A stretch of DNA of 64,000 nucleotides from CBDCGJ01 sp965216645 (GCA_965216645.1 CBDCGJ010000026.1:1-64000), one strand, 5' to 3'. Numbered from the stretch's first letter, positions 9,737 through 18,779 are shown. Translations and numbers: made by a program. The notes: a model not told the origin generated them from the letters alone.

Positions 9737-9777
9737 AACTATTCAATATATCGCGTTAGAAACAATCCTCAGGGAAA

Positions 9778-11724
9778 CTACGTCACTGCGAAGGTTTTGT
9801 CGACAATTGCCCGGCTATCTATCCACCTCCTAAGACCGATGACCGACTGCCGGTAACGGGACTTGAAGTAACTCCAAGGGATCGAGGCAAGTTTCAAACT
9901 GCGATCTATGCCCACCTTCAGCAGGTCAGCAATCGCCGGGCCTAGGATGTCCGCGAATTCTTGGGTGTCCTTGTTCAGCTTATTGACGCCCTTGCCTAAT
10001 TTGCCCAGCTGGTCGAGTTGGGTTTTCTGTTCCGCCGTGCGCGCCTTTTCGATTTCGAGGAGGGCTTGGTTGGATTCCAGGATCGTGTCGCCGATATCCG
10101 TCTGTTGGATCAGATCCTCGTTGGTCTCTTCGACCATCTTGCCGATCTGATCCACCTGTTGGCTCTGCTTGCCGTAAGCATCCGCCGTCGCCTCAACCTG
10201 CTTGGTCCGCTCCTTCTCCTCCTGCGCCACCTTTTGCACAGCCTGCCGCTCGGGAGAGTGGCCGTTGCCCGGTTGCGTCGACACGGTCTTCGACGCCGGC
10301 AGACGTTCCGTCAGCAATGCGATCAGCTTGCCGCAGCAGTCCTCAGGCATCTCCGGCACCGATGCGTCCGACTTGTCCGGCGTCGCCCCGCCGGCATCTT
10401 TGATGATCTTGATCTGGTCCTTGGTCAGGTCCTTCTGCTTCTCGACATCCGCCTGAATCTTCTTCAGGCTCGCCGAACTGTCCTCCGCCGCCTTGCGGGC
10501 CGCTTCGACACCCTTGTCCTCCGGCGGCGTGATCGACGCCAGCAGGTCATCGCCGGCCCGCGTCGCCGCCTTATCCGCCAATCGCCGGTCCAGACTGGCC
10601 GTGAAACCGCCGTCAAGATGGGCGTATTTCGCCTCGATATCAGCCCGTTCCCGAAGAATGCCACCGATGTCGATGTCTTCGAAGCTCTTCTTCAGATTGT
10701 TCTTGAAATCCTCCAGGAACGATCCGTCCGGGGCATTGAATTTGATGGTCTGGTTCGACAGCTCACTGGCCTTCGAGATGTTGCCGTCCCAAAGGGCATC
10801 CCAGATTTTGCCGATATGGGTGGTAACATCCTGGAAATGGTTCTTGAACGCTTCGATCCACTTGGCCATGCGCTCGAATACCGTGCCGAAGAAATCGCCC
10901 ATCAGGGCAAACTGATACCGCACGGCCGCGACCAGCAACTTGACGTCGACCTTGAACAGCTCGGTCCAATAGGCCACCCGGTCCGACATCTCCTCGATCA
11001 CCGACGTCACCACATCGCCCAACGTAACGAAATGCCCGCCCCAGTCTTTAAGCACATCCCAATTCTGGTAGATGTAAGTCGCGAGCCCCGCGATCGCGAC
11101 CGCGATCACGCCGATCGCCAGGACGATCGGATTGGCCCAGGCTACCGTAGCCAAACTCTTGAACGCGCTGCCGACAACCTTTATGGCTGGCCCCATAGCC
11201 CAGAGCGTCTGATTAGTCTCTCGTGCGAAATTCAGAAAGGTGGCAATCGACGAAACTGCAAAGACGCCGGCCAGTAAACCAATGTTTCTATTCGCAAACG
11301 CAAGAACAGGCTGCAAATATTCATCAATTAGATTTTGTATTTCACTTTTGACGTCTTTGATGCTCGTTTTTGTAGATTTGACAGCCCCCGACGTTTCGGA
11401 AAGTAAGTAAACCGTTTCGCCTGTCGCTCTGCTAGTCTCTTTCGCCATTCGCCCGAAATCAGAGCTTATATCAGCAATATTTACAGACATAAGTTTTATC
11501 TGCGTGACAATTCTTTGAATGTTGTCGCTTAGAGCTCCAAACCCACTTGGAACAGATATTTTAATATTGTTGACTCTTATAATCGACTTTTCTATCGATT
11601 GAATATCGATTTTGGCGCTGTATGCAGCCTTCCGGATATCATCGAGATGGCGAACGACGATTTGCGCCCCGTTAGCCGCACCTCGGCCATCAATGCCGAT
11701 CGATATACTTGCTGATTCCGTCAT
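9778..11724 (-). CDS. Tape-measure protein copy TMP-C, C-terminally truncated (648 aa)
   Basis: The start is the ATG at 11724 (MTESASISIGIDGRG). An upstream in-frame start lies inside the terminator hairpin and is rejected. N-terminal motif: IVVRHLDDIRKAA. A hydrophobic pair of helices follows near residues 185-225 (AIGVIAVAIAGLATYIYQNW), then a conserved helical block (YWTELFKVDVKLLVAA) and a CCGKLIALL motif like the CC motif of TMP-A. It ends in GVNKLNKDTQEFADIL and then a tail (WSYFKSRYRQSV, RRWIDSRAIV) found also in TMP-I and TMP-J but unlike TMP-A. It lacks the whole TMP C-terminal half, so it is unlikely to act as a tape measure without recombination. Confidence 0.75.
   Translation of the reverse strand: MTESASISIGIDGRGAANGAQIVVRHLDDIRKAAYSAKIDIQSIEKSIIRVNNIKISVPSGFGALSDNIQRIVTQIKLMSVNIADISSDFGRMAKETSRATGETVYLLSETSGAVKSTKTSIKDVKSEIQNLIDEYLQPVLAFANRNIGLLAGVFAVSSIATFLNFARETNQTLWAMGPAIKVVGSAFKSLATVAWANPIVLAIGVIAVAIAGLATYIYQNWDVLKDWGGHFVTLGDVVTSVIEEMSDRVAYWTELFKVDVKLLVAAVRYQFALMGDFFGTVFERMAKWIEAFKNHFQDVTTHIGKIWDALWDGNISKASELSNQTIKFNAPDGSFLEDFKNNLKKSFEDIDIGGILRERADIEAKYAHLDGGFTASLDRRLADKAATRAGDDLLASITPPEDKGVEAARKAAEDSSASLKKIQADVEKQKDLTKDQIKIIKDAGGATPDKSDASVPEMPEDCCGKLIALLTERLPASKTVSTQPGNGHSPERQAVQKVAQEEKERTKQVEATADAYGKQSQQVDQIGKMVEETNEDLIQQTDIGDTILESNQALLEIEKARTAEQKTQLDQLGKLGKGVNKLNKDTQEFADILGPAIADLLKVGIDRSLKLASIPWSYFKSRYRQSVIGLRRWIDSRAIVDKTFAVT
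10556..11108 (-). repeat. Shared TMP core block, copy in TMP-C
   Basis: About 550 bp nearly identical to 12358-12905 in TMP-D. Its right-hand 310 bp also match 14556-14870 in TMP-E. It encodes the helical block from AGLATYIYQNWDVLKDW to RRLADKAATRAG. Identity at DNA level far above that of the flanking N-terminal parts points to recent recombination or gene conversion. Confidence 0.8.
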
Positions 11725-11741
11725 CAACACTGCTCCAAAAC

Positions 11742-11764
11742 AAAAAAAGGCGGCTAACGCCGCC
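11742..11764 (-). terminator. Intrinsic terminator between E1 gene and TMP-C
   Basis: GGCGGC/GCCGCC stem with a 4-base loop followed by seven T on the minus strand, 24 nt after the E1 stop and 18 nt before the TMP-C start. Confidence 0.8.
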
Positions 11765-11788
11765 CTATTCGCCAATAGCGAAGAAAAA

Positions 11789-12130
11789 TCAGTCGGTAAA
11801 CTTTACAAATTTGCCGTCAATTTCGACTGATATAATATCAAAGGGATATAATGTTCCGATGCATTCGATACGAACGGACTCGCCCGATAACATCGTCGTG
11901 TATTCTTTGTCCCAAACATAGCGGAACTTACCGCTATCCTTCGGCGCGAGATTGTCACCCGGATCAGGAGCTCCGCGGCGAAATCTCAATTGCTCACCTG
12001 TCGCCAATCTTGATATGCGCTTACAAACGTTCCAAGCTTCGTATTGAGCTTTATCGTGATCTGACTCGAATAACCAAGTGTAAGCCACAATGCCAGTTAC
12101 TATGAATATTAATAACCAAAAAATTTTCAT
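11789..12130 (-). CDS. Small membrane-anchored exported protein, family E1, partner of TMP-C (113 aa)
   Basis: The ATG at 12130 gives MKIFWLLIFIVTGIVAYTWLF, one N-terminal membrane segment, then about 90 soluble residues. Family E1 landmarks are present: AWNVCKRIS (first Cys), DNLAPKDSGKFRYVWDKEY, RIECIGTL (second Cys), VEIDGKFVKF. Topology is predicted with the C-terminal domain in the periplasm, and the two conserved Cys may form a disulfide. It is followed by an intrinsic terminator and has a possible promoter upstream (12181-12209), so it can be expressed without the late tail genes. Function unknown. Confidence 0.65.
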   Translation of the reverse strand: MKIFWLLIFIVTGIVAYTWLFESDHDKAQYEAWNVCKRISRLATGEQLRFRRGAPDPGDNLAPKDSGKFRYVWDKEYTTMLSGESVRIECIGTLYPFDIISVEIDGKFVKFTD

Positions 12131-12180
12131 TGCTATTCGCTCAACCGACATTACTTGCCAAGAAATAGATAATCTTCGGT

Positions 12181-12209
12181 AAGATATCTTAGACAAATGG
12201 TATAGGCAA
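12181..12209 (-). promoter_or_regulatory. Possible sigma70 promoter of the E1 gene before TMP-C
   Basis: On the minus strand TTGCCT and TATCTT are separated by 17 nt, ending about 51 nt before the ATG at 12130. The match is moderate and was found by eye only. Confidence 0.3.
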
Positions 12210-12285
12210 TTGCACAGATTGTTTCTCAAATTTTCTAAACCAATCCAACTAATCACAGCAATTGAGGGAATAGCGCGGATGGCCA

Positions 12286-13689
12286 CTAAACTGGCAAAAG
12301 TCGAACCAGCAGAGCCGAAATCCTCTGACAGCTGTTCACCGATTTCCTCATCGCCCCGCCGGCCCGCGTCGCCGCCTTATCCGCCAATCGCCGGTCCAGA
12401 CTGGCCGTGAAACCGCCGTCAAGATGGGCGTATTTCGCCTCGATATCAGCCCGTTCCCGAAGAATGCCACCGATGTCGATGTCTTCGAAGCTCTTCTTCA
12501 GATTGTTCTTGAAATCCTCCAGGAACGATCCGTCCGGGGCATTGAATTTGATGGTCTGGTTCGACAGCTCACTGGCCTTCGAGATGTTGCCGTCCCAAAG
12601 GGCATCCCAGATTTTGCCGATATGGGTGGTGACATCCTGGAAATGGTTCTTGAACGCATCGATCCACTTGGCCATGCGGTCGAATACCGCGCCGAAGAAA
12701 TCGCCCATCAGGGCGAACTGATACCGCACGGCCGCGACCAGCAACTTGACGTCGACCTTGAACAGGTCGGTCCAATAGGCCACCCGGTCCGACATCTCCT
12801 CGATCACCGACGTCACCACATCGCCCAACGTAACGAAATGCCCGCCCCAGTCTTTAAGCACATCCCAGTTCCGGTAGATATAAGTGGCAAGCCCCGCGAT
12901 CGCGAGAGCGATCACGCCTATCACTGCAATTATCGGATTGGCCCAAGCCGCTGCGGCCAAGCTCATGAACGCGGTGCTGACGGCATTAATTGCTGGTACC
13001 AAAGTTGACAGCAGAGACCCAGCGACTCCCGCGAGAATAGGCCCCAACGTCCAAAGCGTTTGTTTGGTCTCTCGCACGAAATTCATGAAGGCGAGAACAT
13101 TCGATATAGCAAATGCCGTAGTTACGGCGCCCGAAAACTCATTCGCCCATACCAGGATAAAGCTAAAGGCGCCCTCTAGGTTCGATTTTATGCTTTGAAC
13201 CAGTTTGTCGTATGTTGCCTCCGTTTTTTGTAGTTCTTTTTCGGCACGCCCTAAGTCCACATTCAGTTCGATCCTAGTCTTGTTTGATTTGTCAACTAAC
13301 CGATCAAATTGTGTCGATGCGGAAATCAATGCATTCGTATAAGCCTTAACGCTGCTTGTATCGAATCTGATCGAAGATAATTGACGGGTTGCCTCGCCGC
13401 TTTGTCGGATCATTTTGTCAAGATTGCCAAATTCACCATTTGCGGCCTTGATTTCGCTAACTGATTTCCTGATTGATGCGGTTACTGCGTCAGTTGTCGC
13501 GTTCAACCCTTCGGATGCAGATGTGAAGGAGCGACTTAGTTTCTTCAATGCATCGTTGGAAACATTGATTCCTTGAGCCAACGCATCTGCGGCCTTCCGA
13601 ATGTCGGCCAGGCTTCTCACGATCTTCGCCGCTTCTCGCCGCACCTGCTGGCCATCGATACCGACGACAATGGTCGCTGATTCTGTCAT
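12286..13689 (-). CDS. Tape-measure protein copy TMP-D, truncated (467 aa)
   Basis: Start ATG 13689 (MTESATIVVGIDGQQ); the N-terminal motif reads AKIVRSLADIRKAA. The first 200 residues are an individual helical sequence; from about residue 270 it becomes nearly identical to TMP-C (LATYIYRNWDVLKDWGGHF onward). The match ends at KAATRAGG, where TMP-C continues with a long linker. TMP-D instead ends after about 20 unrelated residues (RKSVNSCQRISALL). It therefore has no CC motif, no Gly-rich part and no C-terminal signature. Probably a silent or degraded cassette. Confidence 0.7.
   Translation of the reverse strand: MTESATIVVGIDGQQVRREAAKIVRSLADIRKAADALAQGINVSNDALKKLSRSFTSASEGLNATTDAVTASIRKSVSEIKAANGEFGNLDKMIRQSGEATRQLSSIRFDTSSVKAYTNALISASTQFDRLVDKSNKTRIELNVDLGRAEKELQKTEATYDKLVQSIKSNLEGAFSFILVWANEFSGAVTTAFAISNVLAFMNFVRETKQTLWTLGPILAGVAGSLLSTLVPAINAVSTAFMSLAAAAWANPIIAVIGVIALAIAGLATYIYRNWDVLKDWGGHFVTLGDVVTSVIEEMSDRVAYWTDLFKVDVKLLVAAVRYQFALMGDFFGAVFDRMAKWIDAFKNHFQDVTTHIGKIWDALWDGNISKASELSNQTIKFNAPDGSFLEDFKNNLKKSFEDIDIGGILRERADIEAKYAHLDGGFTASLDRRLADKAATRAGGAMRKSVNSCQRISALLVRLLPV
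12358..12905 (-). repeat. Shared TMP core block, copy in TMP-D
   Basis: Nearly base-identical partner of 10556-11108. TMP-D loses homology just left of this block, marking a recombination endpoint. Confidence 0.8.
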
Positions 13690-13705
13690 TTTCGGTGTTC
13701 CAAAC

Positions 13706-13727
13706 AAAAAGGGCGGCAAAGCCGCCC
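13706..13727 (-). terminator. Intrinsic terminator between E1 gene and TMP-D
   Basis: Perfect 7-bp GGGCGGC/GCCGCCC stem with a 3-base loop and five T on the minus strand, between the E1 stop (13752) and the TMP-D start (13689). Confidence 0.8.
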
Positions 13728-13751
13728 GAGTTCATCACATTTATGAGTCTA

Positions 13752-14159
13752 CTAATTTGTGAATCTGATCGCCTTACCGTCGACGATCAATCTGTCTACG
13801 TCCACTGTCTTCAATTCCCCACCGCATTCCGCAGTAATGACACTCCAAGATCCATTTTGTTCCCTGTATGACAAATCTTCATCGCGCCATACATACAAGA
13901 AGCGCCCGGATTCAGGATCTGCTACATTGTCGTGTTGCGTCGGGCCTTTTGGGCCAAACTTGGCGCCAAATCTGGCCGCTTTTTTGATCAAATTCTTGCA
14001 TTCGCTATACGCCAAAGATTCATAACTAACGGTATTCTCCACAAACTCATCCAGACCGATGAGTTTCACGCAGCCCCAAGCCGTTCCGAAGACGAGACCA
14101 ATCGCCATCAAAACTCCAACCCAATTTGGCACTACATATTTCTTCTTGGAAACCATCAA
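13752..14159 (-). CDS. Small membrane-anchored exported protein, family E1, partner of TMP-D (135 aa)
   Basis: MMVSKKKYVVPNWVGVL starts a positively charged N-terminus followed by a membrane segment (about residues 12-33). Landmarks of family E1: AYSECKNLIKKAARFGAKF, ADPESGRFLYVWRDED, ITAECGGELKTV, LIVDGKAIRFTN. This is the most divergent E1 member: the GTL motif after the second Cys reads GEL. It has a promoter-like sequence 60-90 nt upstream and a terminator directly after. Function unknown; predicted periplasmic domain anchored in the inner membrane. Confidence 0.65.
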   Translation of the reverse strand: MMVSKKKYVVPNWVGVLMAIGLVFGTAWGCVKLIGLDEFVENTVSYESLAYSECKNLIKKAARFGAKFGPKGPTQHDNVADPESGRFLYVWRDEDLSYREQNGSWSVITAECGGELKTVDVDRLIVDGKAIRFTN

Positions 14160-14217
14160 GAATACAACTGGGTGGACATTGGAATTGTGTATGATCTACA
14201 TTGATTTTGCACAGTCC

Positions 14218-14245
14218 ATAATAATAGTTCGTTGGATTATTACAA
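14218..14245 (-). promoter_or_regulatory. Possible sigma70 promoter of the E1 gene before TMP-D
   Basis: Minus-strand TTGTAA and TATTAT separated by 16 nt in an AT-rich gap, ending 58 nt before the ATG at 14159. With the terminator at 13706-13727 it would frame the E1 gene as a separate transcription unit. Confidence 0.4.
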
Positions 14246-14324
14246 CCCGTTTAGAAAAGCCCATTTGTATGTGCTCTTATGAGAACTGTAATCTGGATAG
14301 GTCGAAAATCTGTCCTGGCAGTGG

Positions 14325-15629
14325 TTACACCTTCGCCAGACCCCAATTGCGCTCGGCCCTGAATTGGTGAACAGAGTCAAATGGCCAACTCAAGATGTAA
14401 TCAATCGCGGAAATTACCAGGTATGTAAGCCTGTTCTTGCCGATATCGACAAAGGCCTGCCAGAAGCTCTTGGTGCTGCGCAGCTGGCCCTTGAACGCGG
14501 TGGTTTGATTGACCAGCTCCCACGCTTTGGAGAAAACCTGTGCCACGAAGGCATCCCAGATTTTGCCGATATGGGTGGTGACATCATGGAAATGGTTCTT
14601 GAACGCATCGATCCACTTGGCCATGCGCTTGAATACCGTGCCGAAGAAATCGCCCATCAGGGCGAACTGATACCGCACGGCCGCGACCAGCAGCTTGACG
14701 TCGACCTTGAACAAGTCGGTCCAATAGGCCACCCGGTCCGACATCTCCTCGATCACCGACGTCACCACATCGCCCAACGTAACGAAATGCCCGCCCCAGT
14801 CAGAGAGCACATCCCAATTCTGGTAGATGATGGTCGCGAGCCCCGCAATCACGACTGCAATCGCACCAATCGCCAGAACGATGGGATTGGCCCAGGCGAT
14901 TTGACCAAGAAAGATAAAAGCCGAGCCGACCGTCGTGATCGCGCCCTTCAGGTTCTTCAGCCCGCGCCAGATCCTCATGATCCCGGTGACTTCCAGGATC
15001 GCCATCGCCTTCGCCGCTTTGCCGCTGGCGCCGACCATGTTGGCCAGGACGAGTTGGTAGGCGATCATATCCGGCAACCGATTGGCCAGCCCGATCACAG
15101 CCCCCGACATTTTGCCGATGCTGCCGATAAACTTCCCCGCCCCCTTCGCAGCGTAAAGCGTGGCGAAACCGGCGGCGAGGAGGCCGATATGATTGTTGGC
15201 GACTTGAAGTAACGGCTGTAGCTTGTCTTCCAGGATTTCAGTTATTTTTCTGCCGATTTCACCAAATCTGACTTTCGTCGAGTTTGCGCTTTCTTTCATT
15301 TTGCCAAGTTGTGTTTGCGCATTCTCACCAAGTTTGGCGATTGTTTTGTTGACTTGGGCCAGCGATTTGTTAAACGCGTCAATTTTCGTACTCGAATCTG
15401 CGAACTGCTTGGCGAGCACACGAATTTCATCGAGCAAGCGGTCAAATCCATTTGGAATTCGAGATAGACCGTTTGCAATTACGGATATCGACGTCTCAAT
15501 TGTGCGTAACTGCCCATCCAGCCTACCAGCCGACGCGCGGATGTCGTCAAGATGACGAACAACGACTTGTGCGCCGTCTGACGCGCCGCGGCTGTCGATG
15601 GATATACCGAGACTTGCGATGTCAGACAT
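14325..15629 (-). CDS. Tape-measure protein copy TMP-E, truncated mosaic (434 aa)
   Basis: Start ATG 15629 (MSDIASLGISIDSRG), N-terminal motif VVVRHLDDIRASA. The middle shares the YWTDLFKVDVKLLVAA block with TMP-C and TMP-D, with about 310 bp of high DNA identity. Then it jumps to a short piece resembling the later TMP-A segment (SFWQAFVDIGKN) and ends in an unrelated tail (VHQFRAERNWGLAKV). The jump from the core block to SFWQAFVDIG skips the linker and CC motif, so this is an internal deletion mosaic. Unlikely to be a working tape measure alone. Confidence 0.7.
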   Translation of the reverse strand: MSDIASLGISIDSRGASDGAQVVVRHLDDIRASAGRLDGQLRTIETSISVIANGLSRIPNGFDRLLDEIRVLAKQFADSSTKIDAFNKSLAQVNKTIAKLGENAQTQLGKMKESANSTKVRFGEIGRKITEILEDKLQPLLQVANNHIGLLAAGFATLYAAKGAGKFIGSIGKMSGAVIGLANRLPDMIAYQLVLANMVGASGKAAKAMAILEVTGIMRIWRGLKNLKGAITTVGSAFIFLGQIAWANPIVLAIGAIAVVIAGLATIIYQNWDVLSDWGGHFVTLGDVVTSVIEEMSDRVAYWTDLFKVDVKLLVAAVRYQFALMGDFFGTVFKRMAKWIDAFKNHFHDVTTHIGKIWDAFVAQVFSKAWELVNQTTAFKGQLRSTKSFWQAFVDIGKNRLTYLVISAIDYILSWPFDSVHQFRAERNWGLAKV

Positions 15630-15643
15630 GGCTTGATCCCAAC

Positions 15644-15665
15644 AAAAAAGGCGGCAAACGCCGCC
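15644..15665 (-). terminator. Intrinsic terminator between E1 gene and TMP-E
   Basis: GGCGGC/GCCGCC stem with a 4-base loop and six T on the minus strand. Confidence 0.8.
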
Positions 15666-15693
15666 AATAAATCATTAATGTTTTCGTGTTTGT

Positions 15694-16071
15694 TTAGTCT
15701 TCGTACTCTATGCGAATACCGTCTATGGAGAGATAAGTGATCCAAAGAGGTTGTAGCGTACCGCGACATACGACCCGGACCTGCTTGCCGTTTTTGAGCA
15801 CGGCGTGTTCTTTCCGCCAGATATAATGAAACCTGCCGCTGCCTTCCGGCGCAAGATTGTCGTCTTTCTTAGAACCGGCATAGGCGAACTTGATGCCTTC
15901 ACGAATTCCCCCGCCCGTCGCCTGCTCGCTCGCGTTTTTGCAGCTGTTCCAGGCAAAAAGCTCATAGTCAGGAACAAACGCTTCCTTGTAGATCCAATGA
16001 CCGACCCAGACGATGGGCCCGCCGATTACCACAAGAACAACGACCAATCCGACCAGAAATTCCTTATTCAA
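15694..16071 (-). CDS. Small membrane-anchored exported protein, family E1, partner of TMP-E (125 aa)
   Basis: It appears to start at a TTG (16071) giving MNKEFLVGLVVVLVVIGGPIV; no in-frame ATG leaves the membrane segment intact. After the membrane segment come the E1 landmarks FAWNSCKNASEQATGG, DNLAPEGSGRFHYIWRKEH, RVVCRGTLQPLWI and LSIDGIRIEYED. Both family Cys are present. Followed by an intrinsic terminator. Function unknown. Confidence 0.65.
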   Translation of the reverse strand: MNKEFLVGLVVVLVVIGGPIVWVGHWIYKEAFVPDYELFAWNSCKNASEQATGGGIREGIKFAYAGSKKDDNLAPEGSGRFHYIWRKEHAVLKNGKQVRVVCRGTLQPLWITYLSIDGIRIEYED

Positions 16072-16194
16072 TATCCGCGCTCCGTTCTATTGCTTCACAC
16101 CTCTACCGCGTCGCTAATGGTCGCATTCAAGCCAGACTACTCGGTAGGGCAAATACAGGAATCAATCGAAACGCGATTATAGAGCAGACCTTTT

Positions 16195-18720
16195 TTATGG
16201 CCAACAGGGTGCCGTGCCATTGCAACGGCAACACCGAACATCGCTAAAATCAAAACCGCCCGAAATACCGTCCGCAATGCTGCTGAAGCCTTCCGTGATG
16301 CCGTCGATGATCTGCCCGCCGAAGCCGTTGCCCGTGAAGAAGTCATAAATCTTCTCCCCCCATTTCAGGATATCGCCAAAACCGAGATCGAAGCTGCCGG
16401 GCTGCCCGGGTTGCCCCTGCCCACCGCCGCCGAAGAGCGCCGCCAGGTTGAACCCCTTGCCGCTGAACAGGTTGGTCACCACCGCCGAGGCCAGGTTCGC
16501 CAGCGCCCGCTTGCCGATATTAACAAAGGCCTTCCAGTAATCCTTCGCGCTCTTCAGATTGCCATCCAGGAATTCGGAGAATGTGTCCGTGATTAGCCCC
16601 TGGATATCACGGATCGCATTGTTCCAGATCTCCGTGTAGCGCCCGGCCGCTTCTTTCTGCAGGCGGTCCTGTTCGGCGATCTTCTTGTTCTGCTCATCCA
16701 ACGCCACTTTGCCCTGACGCCAGAGTTCGACTTTTTGCCTCAGGATTTCGAGGCCTTGCTCGTCGAGCGGCAGGCCTTTCTCCTTGTGCTGCGCGATCAG
16801 GTCCTGCAACATCAATTGCGCGTCGAGCTGGTAGGTGGTGTCGCCGGCGAGCTGTAGCTCCAGCTTCTGCCGGGCGATTTTCTCGTCGAGGCCGACTTTT
16901 TGCCGGTCCAGCAGATCGGCCCGCCCCTTTTCCGCCGCCTTTAGTTTCTCCAACGACTCGTCCTCGGCCTTGCGCCTGAGCGCGGCGAGCGACAGGCCCT
17001 TTTCCTGCGCGGCAACGCCTTTGACCAGCTCCGCCCGCGCCGCCTCGACCGCGCGGCGGTAAAACTCGGCCCCCTCGGCGCTCTTCGACCAGAAGCGGTC
17101 GTTGATCCTGTCCAGCTTCGCCATCTCCGCCTCGAACTTCTCGAGCGGCGTGCGCAAGCTCTCCTCATACTGCCGCCGCGCCGACGCCAACGGATCAAAA
17201 CCGGACGGCCGCGACGGCGGTTTGGGCTTGTCCGGCTGAACAAACACCTTACCCCGGCCGAGCGAGCCGAATTCGTCAACGGCTTGCGCCGCATTGCGGG
17301 TCGCCGCCTCGTTTTTCTTCATCGAGTCCGTCAGACCGTCGATGTTCCCACGGCTTTCTTTCAAGATGGCTTGCAGTTGCGCGAGCACCGTTTCAAGGCG
17401 CGACACCTCGTTGCGGGCCGTCTCGGTACTGCGGGCCGTCCTCACCATTTTCGCGACCAGCGGCTGGATATGCTCGCCGTTTTCAGCCAGTTTCAGCAGT
17501 TCGGTCTGGAACTCGGTGGCACCTATTTTAGCCGCTTTGAATTGGTCGATTAGTTTGAAGAACTGCTGATTGATGATCTGTGCCGTACTGAAATCGGAGA
17601 GTCCCGGAAACAGCGACTTCGGCACATGGTCTTCCAATTTCTCGGCGGCCGCCTGGATAATGCCCTGCAGCTCCAATATGCGGGTCTGCATATCGAGGAC
17701 CAGAGTCTGCTGCATTTCGGCGCTCATCTGACGAAACTTGTCGCCAGTGGTCCCGGCCTGCTCCTCAAGCTTCTTCAATCCCTCAAGCGCCTCCCCGCCG
17801 GCGCCCTTGAAGCGCAACAACTCGTCCGCCGCCTCGCCGGTCGCGTTGTCGAAATGGCCGAAAGCGTCGAGTGCGGACGGGAACAACGTCAACAGTAAAC
17901 TGACTGGCCCGAGCGACAGCGCCATGGTACGGCCAAACGTGCGGAAAGCGGCGGCGAGGCCGCCGATAGATTTCTGGGTCGTGGCGACGGTTTGGGTGAT
18001 CGCTTGATTGGCCTGGGCCGTCACCTGAACCATCTTGCCATGCGATTGATCGACCAAACCGGTCAGGTTGGCGGAGATATTCCGGTTGACGGTCAAGACG
18101 CGGTTGTCGACGGCGTTCAGATTGTTCGCGAAAACCTGGATCGTCTGCGTCGCCGCCGTAACCTGCTTCTGACCAAAGATAAAGTTGTCGAAAAACTTCC
18201 TGACGTCATTCGCCGCTTTGACGAGACCCAAGGCACCCGTAATCGCCTTCAATCCAAGAAAGGCCGTTACCAAAAAACCGACATTATTATTTGCGAGTTC
18301 CAACGCCGGCTGGAGTTTGCCCTCGATCGCCTCCGTTACTTTCCGCCCGAGTTGCTCGAAAGAGACAGCAGCGTCATTGGCGGCACCTTTGAATTTGCCG
18401 AATTGTCCTTGAGCGTTGCCCAGAGACATCGATGCAGACTGCTTAATTTTTTCAATTTCAACATTCAATCGGGAGACGTGGCTACTCACCGCAACGAGTT
18501 CCGATGAGATGTTTTGGATGCTCTTCTGGAGAGATGTGAATCCGTTCGCAAACGCGGAAATACCACCGAGTTTTGCGAAGCTCTTTTCAATGACGGAAAG
18601 TTGCTGGTGTAGTTTACCGGCGGCCGCACGGATTTCGTCGATATGCCGGACAACGATCGCCGCGCCGTCTTTGGCACCGCTCGGATCGATGCCGACGGCA
18701 AGAATTCTGGTTTCTGTCAT
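16195..18720 (-). CDS. Tape-measure protein copy TMP-F, nearly complete N-terminal two thirds (841 aa)
   Basis: Start ATG 18720 (MTETRILAVGIDPSG), N-terminal motif IVVRHIDEIRAAA. Residues about 270-290 are hydrophobic, then a long coiled-coil-like region rich in Glu, Lys and Gln (about 480-700). Next comes a module shared with TMP-G (ELWRQGKVALDEQNK and AIRDIQGLITDTFSEFLDGN) and SAKDYWKAFVNIGKRALANL, which parallels KAKGFWKAFVDIGKNTLKNL of TMP-A. After LGFGDILKWG a short Gly/Phe-rich stretch follows and the protein ends in a Cys-rich odd tail (RCCRCNGTAPC). The TMP-A type C-terminus is missing. Confidence 0.75.
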   Translation of the reverse strand: MTETRILAVGIDPSGAKDGAAIVVRHIDEIRAAAGKLHQQLSVIEKSFAKLGGISAFANGFTSLQKSIQNISSELVAVSSHVSRLNVEIEKIKQSASMSLGNAQGQFGKFKGAANDAAVSFEQLGRKVTEAIEGKLQPALELANNNVGFLVTAFLGLKAITGALGLVKAANDVRKFFDNFIFGQKQVTAATQTIQVFANNLNAVDNRVLTVNRNISANLTGLVDQSHGKMVQVTAQANQAITQTVATTQKSIGGLAAAFRTFGRTMALSLGPVSLLLTLFPSALDAFGHFDNATGEAADELLRFKGAGGEALEGLKKLEEQAGTTGDKFRQMSAEMQQTLVLDMQTRILELQGIIQAAAEKLEDHVPKSLFPGLSDFSTAQIINQQFFKLIDQFKAAKIGATEFQTELLKLAENGEHIQPLVAKMVRTARSTETARNEVSRLETVLAQLQAILKESRGNIDGLTDSMKKNEAATRNAAQAVDEFGSLGRGKVFVQPDKPKPPSRPSGFDPLASARRQYEESLRTPLEKFEAEMAKLDRINDRFWSKSAEGAEFYRRAVEAARAELVKGVAAQEKGLSLAALRRKAEDESLEKLKAAEKGRADLLDRQKVGLDEKIARQKLELQLAGDTTYQLDAQLMLQDLIAQHKEKGLPLDEQGLEILRQKVELWRQGKVALDEQNKKIAEQDRLQKEAAGRYTEIWNNAIRDIQGLITDTFSEFLDGNLKSAKDYWKAFVNIGKRALANLASAVVTNLFSGKGFNLAALFGGGGQGQPGQPGSFDLGFGDILKWGEKIYDFFTGNGFGGQIIDGITEGFSSIADGISGGFDFSDVRCCRCNGTAPCWP
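16430..16770 (-). repeat. Shared TMP segment, copy in TMP-F
   Basis: About 340 bp closely matching 19432-19770 in TMP-G, encoding the AIRDIQGLITDTFSEF to SGKGFNLAALFGGG region. A more diverged version is in the 3' fragment at 22023-22588. Confidence 0.75.
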
Positions 18721-18732
18721 TTGATTTCCAAC

Positions 18733-18754
18733 AAAAAAAAGCGGCAAACGCCGC
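18733..18754 (-). terminator. Intrinsic terminator between E1 gene and TMP-F
   Basis: GCGGC/GCCGC stem with a 4-base loop followed by eight T on the minus strand, starting 12 nt upstream of the TMP-F ATG. Confidence 0.75.
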
Positions 18755-18779
18755 CTTGGTCATTTAGCTATTTTGCCGT

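Larger units (their letters stand above)
5634..10113 (-). repeat. Left copy of a ~4.5 kb segmental duplication (partner 22588-26504)
   Basis: This stretch (5' two thirds of TMP-A, its E2 gene, the TMP-B relic, the E3 gene and the 3' end of TMP-C) matches 22588-26504 almost base for base over long parts. The E2 genes have diverged more than the TMP parts. The right copy lacks about 560 bp corresponding to 8944-9505. Boundaries were estimated by eye. Confidence 0.8.

Noticed and set aside
10018..11277. Long plus-strand reading frame (419 codons) opposite TMP-C
   Set aside because: Arg/Leu/Asp-rich shadow of the minus-strand gene with no domain and no ribosome site; similar shadows occur opposite every TMP copy (for example 20206-21210 and 22125-23060).
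13690..13719. Upstream in-frame start of TMP-D adding MPPFLFGTPK, and similar ones for TMP-C, TMP-F and TMP-G
   Set aside because: These codons lie in the intrinsic terminator hairpins; the conserved MTE start follows.
16195..16260. Cys-rich end of TMP-F (RCCRCNGTAPC) as a metal-binding domain
   Set aside because: It follows a sharp loss of homology with no repeat of the pattern elsewhere; most likely out-of-frame sequence after a deletion.
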